Shown: positions 1 through 4,425 of the stretch, one piece after another
Layout of the letters: each line of letters opens with the position of its first letter
Numbering within the stretch: position 1 is the first letter of the stretch
Assembly (NCBI GenBank): GCA_031286725.1
Contig: JAITTR010000110.1
Span: 1 to 5,544 of the forward strand
Direction: 5' to 3'
DNA length: 5,544 nucleotides
From: Holosporales bacterium
GTDB lineage: Bacteria; Pseudomonadota; Alphaproteobacteria; RUG11792
Notes under the pieces: generated by a model
What the model saw: only the letters and a program-made list of their open reading frames with translations
Databases searched by the model: none
Told to the model about the DNA's origin: nothing
Program-made: the position numbers and the translations under genes

Positions 1-15
1 ATTGCCAAACATAAG

Positions 16-303
16 CTACTCTATATCGACAAGCCCTAGGCTATCGATATCATCCTCTACCCTATCGTCTTGTATATCTGAATTTTCGACCTCGCTTTCA
101 AACTCAAAGCCAGAAAGACCTATAGCCTTATCATCGATATCATCCTCAGGTTCGAGGTTAATCGCATGCGCTTTCTTTGATATTAAATCCGCAACATCAA
201 AGGTATTGCCGCAATATGGACAAACAAGAGCAGTCTTCCAAAGATCATAGAAAGCTAAAGAGCATGCCGGACAGCTGACTTTCTTCCCCCATTCTATTTT
301 CAT
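16..303 (-). CDS. FYDLN-type zinc-ribbon protein with acidic tail (TIGR02300 family)
   Basis: The 95-residue product starts MKIEWGKK and carries a zinc ribbon of two CPxC knuckles: Cys11-Pro-Ala-Cys14 and Cys28-Pro-Tyr-Cys31. Between them is the FYDL signature (residues 18-21), with Trp where the family usually has Asn. From about residue 51 to the end the protein is strongly acidic (EPEDDIDD, EVEN, DDRVEDDID). This layout is that of the alphaproteobacterial TIGR02300 'FYDLN acid' family, whose role is unknown; a metal-binding, possibly nucleic-acid or protein-contact function is only a guess. The ATG is supported by the family's usual N-terminus a few residues before the first CPxC, although no Shine-Dalgarno is visible. 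The protein is probably cytoplasmic, with no membrane segment. A candidate promoter lies just upstream. Three bases after the TAG the sequence reads GCTT and then ATG at 12-10, which might open the next gene, but only four codons are inside the window. Confidence 0.9.
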   Translation of the reverse strand: MKIEWGKKVSCPACSLAFYDLWKTALVCPYCGNTFDVADLISKKAHAINLEPEDDIDDKAIGLSGFEFESEVENSDIQDDRVEDDIDSLGLVDIE

Positions 304-594
304 AAAAGTTTACAAAAAATAAAAACTCCAACGTTTAAATATTACGACTATATTGAATTTTTTACAATTGCTTTAGCGTTTATACGCCCAAGATAGAGTT
401 CTCTTGAAACTATGCCCCCCGCAGGGGATTTGCCGCTAAAACGTATCTTGTTAATAGCAAATTTTATGCGACAAAATCGTCTCAGTATAAAACAATATGT
501 AAAGCTGTTCTATAAATAACCGAATTTGTCAAAATGCGAAACGAGCGGCGTAGGCCTTAGCAAATATTCGAGAGCGCAGATACGAGGTATAATC
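304..594. other. Intergenic spacer without a convincing gene
   Basis: Apart from the candidate promoter at 339-367, no gene can be supported here. The plus strand holds a 35-codon open frame, ATG at 412-414 to TAA at 517-519. It starts MPPAGDLPLKR and ends KQYVKLFYK, has no Shine-Dalgarno and resembles nothing I know. A short G+C-rich hairpin, CCCC-GCA-GGGG, lies at about 417-427 inside that frame. The stretch around 538-587 is richer in G+C than its surroundings but does not fold as a tRNA. The block could be degraded former coding DNA. Confidence 0.5.
339..367 (-). promoter_or_regulatory. Candidate sigma-70 promoter for the zinc-ribbon gene
   Basis: On the minus strand TTGTAA (367-362) and TAATAT (344-339) are separated by exactly 17 bases, each matching consensus at four of six positions. 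Transcription would start near 332 and give a leader of about 29 bases before the ATG at 303. The region is very A+T-rich, so a chance match is quite possible. Confidence 0.35.
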
Positions 595-639
595 AAAAAA
601 AAGCCATCTCTCCCTCTAAACTAAAGAGGATATTTAGTT
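595..639 (-). terminator. Possible terminator of the Nudix gene
   Basis: Two mutually exclusive hairpins sit at the end of the Nudix gene. One is CCTCT/AGAGG (613-617 with 625-629, 7-base loop). The other is AACTAAA/TTTAGTT (619-625 with 633-639), which includes the stop codon. In the minus-strand RNA a run of eight U (602-595) follows, but ten bases after the first stem. That spacing is longer than in a classical intrinsic terminator, so the call is tentative. Confidence 0.35.
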
Positions 640-1170
640 AGATAAAGCTTTCCACTTTTTAAACATCCTGTTTACGCCAACGTTGGAGGTTGGAGGTATT
701 TCAAACCACCTGAGGTCGTCCGATTCGTTGGAAATTCGTATTTCGTCGTCGCTATTTTTCGCCTGGGCTAAAAATCGGATGTCATAATGATAATGAGAGG
801 GCGTCTCGTTATATTTCGGGATAAAGTGATAGCCAATATCAAATATTTCGAGGGATACCGCTTCTATATTGCCTAATCCAGACTCCTCTCGAGCTTCTTT
901 TAACGCGACGTTTAAAATATCGGAATCGCCGTCGGCATGTCCGCCAAGTTGTAGCCAAAGACCTAACTTCTTGTGTTTAGTTAACAAAAATTTTGTCCTG
1001 TTGCAATTCAAAAGCCAACATGAGCCCGTAAAATGTCCTATTTCAAGTTCTCTGCGAAAACAATCTTGATATTTAGTCAAAAAACTCATAGCCTGTTGTT
1101 TGTTATAAATTTCGTCAGCATCGTTTGGCTTATATTTCTCTAATAAATCGAAAAGCTTCCTTCTGTGCAT
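634..1170 (-). CDS. Nudix hydrolase
   Basis: The product is a 178-residue Nudix-fold pyrophosphohydrolase, probably cytosolic, cleaving a nucleoside-diphosphate-linked substrate with Mg2+ or Mn2+; the substrate cannot be told from sequence. The Nudix helix occupies residues 77-99 (GGHADGDSD..., then KEAREESGL). The catalytic Glu92, Glu95 and Glu96 and Gly98 are present. The usual Glu at box position 7 is Ser83 and the usual Arg at position 15 is Lys91. The HADGD pattern, the preceding LGLWLQ strand and the HYHYD motif (126-130) are typical of a bacterial subfamily of about 180 residues, which also begins with an LLxLLxxY helix as here (residues 6-13). The ATG at 1170 is chosen because it places that helix at the N-terminus. 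A TTG at 1185 would add five residues, and neither start has a Shine-Dalgarno. The only good ribosome site upstream belongs to an in-frame 9-codon frame (1210-1239). Confidence 0.92.
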   Translation of the reverse strand: MHRRKLFDLLEKYKPNDADEIYNKQQAMSFLTKYQDCFRRELEIGHFTGSCWLLNCNRTKFLLTKHKKLGLWLQLGGHADGDSDILNVALKEAREESGLGNIEAVSLEIFDIGYHFIPKYNETPSHYHYDIRFLAQAKNSDDEIRISNESDDLRWFEIPPTSNVGVNRMFKKWKALSN

Positions 1171-1209
1171 AACTATACGCAACAAGAACTTGTCATAGAA
1201 TATAGTACG

Positions 1210-1239
1210 TTATCTCGCATAGAAAAACAACCACGCCAT
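1210..1239 (-). other. Nine-codon ORF in frame with the Nudix gene (leader or interrupted 5' end)
   Basis: ATG at 1239 is preceded on the minus strand by AAGGA with suitable spacing and opens MAWLFFYAR followed by TAA (1212-1210). The frame is the same as that of the Nudix gene, and the codons between this stop and the Nudix start are all sense. This may be a leader peptide with translational restart, or the original start of a longer gene cut by a nonsense change. Nine codons are too few to decide from composition. Confidence 0.3.
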
Positions 1240-1289
1240 TATTCCTTAAAGATTTTGGTAAGATTAAGCGCCTAGGTCAAGTTTCGTAT

Positions 1290-1315
1290 ATTAACTAGCC
1301 TTAGGGCTAGTTAAT
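1290..1315. repeat. Perfect inverted repeat, 11-bp stem with 4-base loop
   Basis: TTAACTAGCC (1291-1300) and GGCTAGTTAA (1305-1314) are exact reverse complements around TTAG, and one more A-T pair is formed by 1290 and 1315. No T-run of terminator type follows on either strand. The hairpin lies in the spacer between the Tim44-like gene and the Nudix gene, about 175 bases past the Tim44 stop. It could be an RNA-end stabilising hairpin, a factor-dependent terminator or a small palindromic repeat element. Confidence 0.6.
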
Positions 1316-1327
1316 TCCGTTGAAAAT

Positions 1328-1481
1328 CTATGCTAGAGAATTTGAAGTCGTCGCTAGCTTATAGAGTTCTTGTATAACTTTGTCAATAAGTTTTCTTATG
1401 AAAGATTCCGTTTGCCAAGCCTTGTGTGCCGGGTTTGTTTTTTACAAGACCTACAAAATGAAATCTTAAAGCGTTAATCAA
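1328..1481 (-). pseudogene. Possible remnant of a small gene, frameshifted at an A-run
   Basis: Two minus-strand frames read like one protein. The first, open from TTG at 1481, gives LINALRFHFVGLVKN. The second, open from 1441 to TAG at 1328, gives 37 codons including NPAHKAWQTESFIRKL and DKVIQELYKL and has no start codon. They can be joined across a run of six A (about 1438-1443), where a one-base indel would restore a single frame. I recognise no family. The evidence is only that the translation looks protein-like, so this is a weak call. Together with the spacer's inverted repeat it accounts for most of the 300-base gap between the Tim44-like and Nudix genes. Confidence 0.25.
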
Positions 1482-1489
1482 AAACTCTC

Positions 1490-2098
1490 TTATTTTTCAA
1501 TAGACGACGTTTTAGAAAGAGTCCACTGTTCGTTGGAATAGCGTTTTTCAAATATCCACTTATGTATAATATCGCGATATATTCTTTGCGGATTATCGAA
1601 AGAAACTCCGTTTGAATTAATTATCGCGCTCATTTGAGAAACGTCAAACGAGACGGATACTTTAGCTTTGTCTTCTAATATTTGTATGTCGTCTATCGAT
1701 GTCTTATTATGTTTTATTAATATCTCTTGCCTTAGGTCTTTTTCTTCTCTCTTTTTAATATTTTCCGCAAATTGCTCATATAAAGACTCAGTCAGAACGG
1801 ATTTTAGCGTGTGATGATGAGAATTGGCAAAGGCGTTAAATATGGAATCAAAAATTTCCTCGGCCTTATTTAAAAAAGAAACGGGAGAAAAATCGGATAG
1901 TTTTTCTTGAAGAGATAAAATACCTTTCTCTATAGTCGTCGTGCTTTTTTGATTAACAATCTTTCCGTTTGAAATAGCTCTCTTTATGCGAGAATCATTT
2001 TTGTATTCTTTCTTTGAGCTATTGGCATATTTTCCAAAAGTCGAAAATAATTTCGCTAACACAAAAAATGATAAGATTGCAAGAAATATTGTAAACAT
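1490..2098 (-). CDS. Tim44-like domain protein, membrane-anchored
   Basis: This 202-residue protein has one N-terminal hydrophobic segment (about residues 2-20, FTIFLAILSFFVLAKLF), then a basic, Ser/Lys/Asn-rich linker (about 21-57) and a C-terminal Tim44-type domain (about 75-197). The domain shows the typical start with helices leading to FLNKAEEIFDSIFNAF, a central conserved stretch ending KVSVSFDV, and the closing HKWIFEKRYSNEQWTL pattern. Alphaproteobacterial members are inner-membrane proteins with the domain on one membrane face, related to the mitochondrial import subunit Tim44; their exact role is not settled. The start is firm: AAAGGAAG lies a few bases before the ATG. It follows rnpB on the same strand, but a terminator hairpin (2154-2178) separates the two, so it probably has its own promoter, which I could not locate with confidence. 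Length and architecture look complete. Confidence 0.9.
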   Translation of the reverse strand: MFTIFLAILSFFVLAKLFSTFGKYANSSKKEYKNDSRIKRAISNGKIVNQKSTTTIEKGILSLQEKLSDFSPVSFLNKAEEIFDSIFNAFANSHHHTLKSVLTESLYEQFAENIKKREEKDLRQEILIKHNKTSIDDIQILEDKAKVSVSFDVSQMSAIINSNGVSFDNPQRIYRDIIHKWIFEKRYSNEQWTLSKTSSIEK

Positions 2099-2153
2099 CG
2101 CTTCCTTTAAAATATACTATTCCGTCTTCATCCAGTTTTTTCCATACGTACGC

Positions 2154-2178
2154 TCAAAAAAGATATGCTCTTTTTTGA
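2154..2178 (-). terminator. Intrinsic terminator after rnpB
   Basis: The arms TCAAAAAAGA (2154-2163) and TCTTTTTTGA (2169-2178) are perfectly complementary around a 5-base loop. In the minus-strand RNA the stem ends in a run of six U, eleven bases beyond the P1 helix of RNase P RNA. The stem is A+T-rich and its symmetry would make it look the same from the plus strand. It most likely ends or sets up 3' processing of rnpB. Confidence 0.6.
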
Positions 2179-2188
2179 ATGAATATAG

Positions 2189-2579
2189 AGGCGTAAGCTA
2201 GCCTATAAGCCGGGTTCTGTTGGGAGAAAATTCTCCCAGTTGATCATTCATCTAGGCTTATTGTTGCCAATAAGCTCAAGCGACTTACCCGAACGACTAC
2301 GATTGTAAGCTATCGCGAATAAATATTCTCGTCGTTCCTATTTAGTCTTGCTTCATGCGGGGCTTGCAATGCCGTCTTTGTTGCCAAACACGCGGTGCGC
2401 TCTTACCGTCGCCTTTTCACCCTTACCTTAAAAATCAAGGCGGTATATTTTCTGTTGCGCTTTCCCTATTGGAAACTTTTCAATTTCCAACGCCGGACGT
2501 TATCCGACGCATTGCTTACAAGAAGCCCGGACTTTCCTCTATGAAAAATTCACAGCGATCAACCGCCTAGCCAACGCCT
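2189..2579 (-). ncRNA. rnpB: RNase P RNA (catalytic RNA component)
   Basis: The minus strand carries the diagnostic conserved blocks of bacterial type-A RNase P RNA. GAGGAAAGTCCGGGCT (2539-2524) forms the 5' strand of P4. The AGGGTGAAAAGG and GGTAAGAGCGCACCGC blocks lie near 2390-2430. ACAGAACCCGGCTTAT (2220-2205) is the 3' strand of P4. The ends are set by helix P1: AGGCGT and GCTAG at the 5' end (2579-2574, 2571-2567) pair with CTAGC and ACGCCT at the 3' end (2201-2197, 2194-2189), with a small internal mismatch. The resulting length of 391 bases is normal for the type. With its protein partner RnpA, not in this window, it trims the 5' leader from tRNA precursors. A -10 box lies seven bases upstream of the proposed 5' end and a terminator hairpin follows. 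Confidence 0.97.
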
Positions 2580-2585
2580 GTTGGT

Positions 2586-2591
2586 ATTATA
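2586..2591 (-). promoter_or_regulatory. -10 box of the rnpB promoter
   Basis: A perfect TATAAT on the minus strand (2591-2586) would start transcription at about 2579, exactly where the P1 helix of RNase P RNA begins. No good -35 hexamer is found 16-18 bases further upstream (only weak matches such as GATACA). The -35 region overlaps the end of the broken gene at 2614. Confidence 0.6.
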
Positions 2592-2613
2592 AAACAAATC
2601 TAACATCTTTGTA

Positions 2614-3053
2614 TCATATCTTTTCCTCTACTACCAAATCGGGTTCTACTATCTCCAATGCATTCAAATACAGGCGTCTCTTCATGTACGTATAAGCTCC
2701 CAGCTCTTGTATCCCTGTACTCTTTTGTAATGTCGCCTTTACTACATTACTACCGAATGTTATATTCTCCTCGGGATTATCGCAATTGATTATTTTTAAT
2801 TCCGTGCGTTCGTTATGTTAAAGACTGCTAGTATCTCTGGCGAAAAGTCTTCCAACTGATAATATGTATATCCATGGAAACTATTCTTTCCGCTTATAGT
2901 ATATGTTTATCTTTGAGTAATCAGGCGTTTCATCGAATCCTTCTTGCTTCCTCATTTCACCCATCGCTCTTTTGAATTTCATTCTTACCTCTAGTTTCCT
3001 TTGCTATCTCCAACTGGCCGTTGTGTGTTTCATTTAGCTTTTTTATTTACCAT
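2614..3053 (-). pseudogene. Fragmented gene with at least three frameshifts, family unknown
   Basis: Four overlapping minus-strand open segments read as successive parts of one protein of roughly 145 residues. Segment 1 (3046-2957) contains LNETHNGQLEIAKETRGKNE. Segment 2 (about 2982-2881) contains MGEMRKQEGFDETPDYSKI. Segment 3 (2906-2796) contains YTYYQLEDFSPEILAVF. Segment 4 (2817-2614, 67 codons) contains NERTELKIINCDNPEENITF, LQKSTGIQELGAYTYMKRR and ends EPDLVVEEKI. Each switch of frame falls in a 22-26-base overlap: 2957-2982, 2881-2906 and 2796-2817. A possible start, ATG at 3053 (MVNKKAK), needs a further shift in an A-run near 3041-3046. Different shifts in different directions argue for decay rather than programmed frameshifting. 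The broken gene lies 24 bases past the substrate-binding protein gene on the same strand. I do not recognise the family; no membrane segment or nuclease motif is visible. Confidence 0.7.
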
Positions 3054-3077
3054 AGGCTTAACAATCGCTATAATTGA

Positions 3078-4052
3078 TTACTCCGTAACTATCGCGTTTT
3101 CTGGAATTTTTATTTTGTAATGTTCCGCCTGATTTTTGTTTATGAAACATTTGTGTTCCTGAAGAGTTGGATAAATAGGAGCTAAAGTTTTTATGTCCGA
3201 GCCGTTTAATAATTTAGCGATAAGTTTTCCGGTATTTCGTCCGACAGCCTCGTAATTTACTCCAAAACTCGCGAGAGCAAGACCGTCGCGAACGGATTGA
3301 TCCTCAGAATCAAATATAGGTATGTTCATTTTCTTAGCCTCCGAAGAAACAGTCGGCATTGCGGAATGAATACCAGCGCTTGCTCCGACGTAAATAAAAT
3401 CAGCTTTTCCTTTCAATTCTTGCATCCGAATTGAAATATCGCGAGGTTGCTCTATAGGAATTGCCAAAACCGATAAGCCAATAGACAAAGCGGCTGAACG
3501 CAACATATTAAGCAAGACTACGTCATTGTTTTCGGAAGTCGAATATAATAATCCGACAGTTTTAGAATGTGGAAAGAGAGATTTTGCAAAAGATAAAATT
3601 ACGTTTAGATCTTGCATATCGGAACTTCCCGTCATATTTTCGTCAGGTTGATTTTTATCCTTTATTAACCCGGCGTTTTGAGGATCCGTAATCGCGTGAA
3701 AAACAAGCGGGATATCGCGGATTTTCCCTTTAGCAAACTGCGCGATAGAAGTCGATATAACGACCATAATCTTAGGATTATGATTTTTGAGGTTTGTTAC
3801 CATTTGCGGAATAAGCGATTGATCAAAAGCGACGTCTGCTATTTCATAGCGTATCGTTTTGTCCTTAATGAACCCCTGCTCTTCCAGCTCTTTTTGAATC
3901 CCGTTGATTGAAAGCTCTAAATCTTTAAGCGGGCCAATATTGGCGATCGCTACTAAAGGAAGATCCTTTTTCGGTTCTTTGAAGTTAAAAAACGTTGCGA
4001 AAGCACCACTAAGTACGGCGATAGTAGTAATAAATAAAAATTTCTTTTTCAT
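3078..4052 (-). CDS. ABC transporter substrate-binding protein (PF04392 type)
   Basis: The 324-residue product starts with a signal peptide: MKKK, a hydrophobic core at about residues 5-22, and no lipobox cysteine, so it is probably a soluble periplasmic protein. The mature part is a two-lobed type I periplasmic-binding fold. Family marks include LVAIANIGPL (33-42), GIQKELEEQGF (51-61), VFHAITDPQNAGLI (117-130), VGLLYSTSENND (166-177), DFIYVGASAG (218-227), IPIFDSEDQSVRDG (244-257) and ASFGVNYEAVGRNTGKLIAKLLNG (261-284). These belong to the ABC_sub_bind family, some members of which have been linked to aromatic amino-acid uptake (TrpX-like); the ligand here is undetermined. The start is firm: AAGGAGA lies seven bases before the ATG. 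The gene is expressed from a long leader with a consensus promoter at 4248-4276. No permease or ATPase gene is present in the window, since the next element downstream is a broken gene. Confidence 0.92.
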   Translation of the reverse strand: MKKKFLFITTIAVLSGAFATFFNFKEPKKDLPLVAIANIGPLKDLELSINGIQKELEEQGFIKDKTIRYEIADVAFDQSLIPQMVTNLKNHNPKIMVVISTSIAQFAKGKIRDIPLVFHAITDPQNAGLIKDKNQPDENMTGSSDMQDLNVILSFAKSLFPHSKTVGLLYSTSENNDVVLLNMLRSAALSIGLSVLAIPIEQPRDISIRMQELKGKADFIYVGASAGIHSAMPTVSSEAKKMNIPIFDSEDQSVRDGLALASFGVNYEAVGRNTGKLIAKLLNGSDIKTLAPIYPTLQEHKCFINKNQAEHYKIKIPENAIVTE

Positions 4053-4058
4053 AATAAA

Positions 4059-4065
4059 TCTCCTT
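4059..4065 (-). promoter_or_regulatory. Strong Shine-Dalgarno of the substrate-binding protein gene
   Basis: AAGGAGA on the minus strand, seven bases before the ATG at 4052. It is the best ribosome site in the window and fixes the start of the gene. Confidence 0.8.
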
Positions 4066-4086
4066 ATAAAAGTAAAATTACATAAA

Positions 4087-4107
4087 AGCGTCTTTTGAAA
4101 AGACGTT
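4087..4107. promoter_or_regulatory. Palindrome in the leader of the substrate-binding protein gene
   Basis: CGTCTTTT (4089-4096) and AAAAGACG (4098-4105) are exact reverse complements around one base. A G-T and an A-T pair extend the stem to 4087 and 4107. In RNA it would close as a stem with a small loop about 35 bases before the start codon, followed on the minus strand by CTTTTATG, only a weak U-tract. It may be a regulator-binding palindrome, an RNA hairpin that shapes translation, or a weak attenuator. Confidence 0.5.
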
Positions 4108-4108
4108 A

Positions 4109-4168
4109 TTAATTAAAGTTGTATGAAATAATATTAGTTTTCGGCCCGGGGGCCGTAATACGTAGCAT
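4109..4168 (-). other. Possible 19-residue leader ORF
   Basis: ATG at 4168 opens a 19-codon frame (MLRITAPGPK... ending ISYNFN) that stops at TAA 4111-4109, one base before the palindrome at 4087-4107. It lies wholly in the leader of the substrate-binding protein gene. No Shine-Dalgarno is visible, and a frame of this size is easily due to chance. It is recorded because of its position directly before a hairpin, as in attenuation leaders; no run of one regulatory codon is seen. Confidence 0.18.
4142..4155. repeat. Short G+C-only hairpin in an A+T-rich leader
   Basis: CGGCCC, two G and GGGCCG form an inverted repeat made only of G and C, in surroundings that are mostly A and T. It would fold as a stable five-base-pair stem in the leader RNA of the substrate-binding protein gene. 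No U-tract follows on the minus strand, so it is not an intrinsic terminator there. Confidence 0.5.
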
Positions 4169-4247
4169 TATAAACGGATAACTTGGTTAGAACTTCTGGA
4201 AAAACAGATATCAAAGTACGCCGCTTATCAAAACACTATCTTCTATT

Positions 4248-4276
4248 ATTATACGTCCGCATTATCAGTTTGTCAA
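4248..4276 (-). promoter_or_regulatory. Consensus sigma-70 promoter
   Basis: On the minus strand a perfect TTGACA (4276-4271) and a perfect TATAAT (4253-4248) are separated by exactly 17 bases, the ideal vegetative promoter. Transcription would start at about 4241, leaving a leader of roughly 190 bases before the substrate-binding protein gene at 4052. The leader holds a G+C-only hairpin (4142-4155), a palindrome (4087-4107) and a second TATAAT (4172-4167) without a good -35. A promoter this strong with so long a leader suggests control after initiation or a separate small RNA. Confidence 0.75.
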
Positions 4277-4305
4277 GAATTGAATTTAAACGTAATAGTT
4301 ATTTT

Positions 4306-4329
4306 AATAAAAAGAAGAAAAGTCTTCCT
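4306..4329 (-). terminator. Intrinsic terminator upstream of the substrate-binding protein promoter
   Basis: In the minus-strand RNA the arm AGGAAGA (4329-4323) pairs with UCUUCUU (4318-4312) around a four-base loop, with one G-U pair. U residues continue through 4309. It would end transcription of the protein gene at 4426-5544, or of the candidate small RNA starting near 4382. Confidence 0.65.
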
Positions 4330-4382
4330 AACCAAAATTAGATCTAACGGCCTGACGGTTAATTCAGGAACGATATCCCTAG
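4306..4382 (-). ncRNA. Candidate small RNA between promoter and terminator
   Basis: A promoter-like pair at 4388-4416 would start an RNA at about 4382, and the intrinsic terminator at 4306-4329 would end it, giving a transcript of about 75 bases. Inside are short self-complementary pieces: TTAGATCTAA near 4339-4348, flanked by TAACC and GGTTA. It is not a tRNA and matches no RNA family I know. The same sequence may simply be the 3' untranslated region of the upstream protein gene. Confidence 0.25.
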
Positions 4383-4387
4383 AAGCT

Positions 4388-4416
4388 AAAATAAATTTGG
4401 AATACGTAGTTGTCAA
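4388..4416 (-). promoter_or_regulatory. Candidate promoter just past the right-edge gene
   Basis: A perfect TTGACA (4416-4411) lies 17 bases from TATTTT (4393-4388; four of six consensus positions) on the minus strand. It begins ten bases past the stop codon of the right-edge gene and about 60 bases ahead of an intrinsic terminator, so anything it drives would be short. Confidence 0.4.
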
Positions 4417-4425
4417 AATATCCGC

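Noticed and set aside
538..587. G+C-richer stretch that might be a tRNA or a tRNA remnant
   Set aside because: Neither strand gives an acceptor stem, a GTTCRA-type T-loop and an anticodon arm in the right order.
588..593. Plus-strand TATAAT as a promoter reading toward the Nudix gene's 3' end
   Set aside because: No acceptable -35 lies 16-18 bases upstream, and nothing on the plus strand downstream would be expressed.
1182..1193. Palindrome ACAAG-AA-CTTGT around the alternative Nudix start, as a possible operator
   Set aside because: It has only five-base arms, matches no regulator site I know, and lies downstream of where a promoter would be expected, possibly inside the coding region.
2355..2570. 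71-codon plus-strand open frame starting MRGLQCRLCCQ
   Set aside because: It is the complement of the conserved core of RNase P RNA, and its codons mirror the structural blocks of rnpB.
2796..2982. Programmed ribosomal frameshifting to explain the split frames in the broken gene
   Set aside because: At least three shifts in differing directions would be needed, with no obvious slippery heptamer plus pseudoknot at each; decay is simpler.
3061..3077. Terminator just after the substrate-binding protein gene
   Set aside because: Only a four-base CAAT/ATTG stem can form and no U-tract follows.
3678..4098. Plus-strand open frames of 64 and 77 codons opposite the substrate-binding protein gene
   Set aside because: They lie antisense to a gene with clear family motifs, a signal peptide and a strong ribosome site, and look like shadows.
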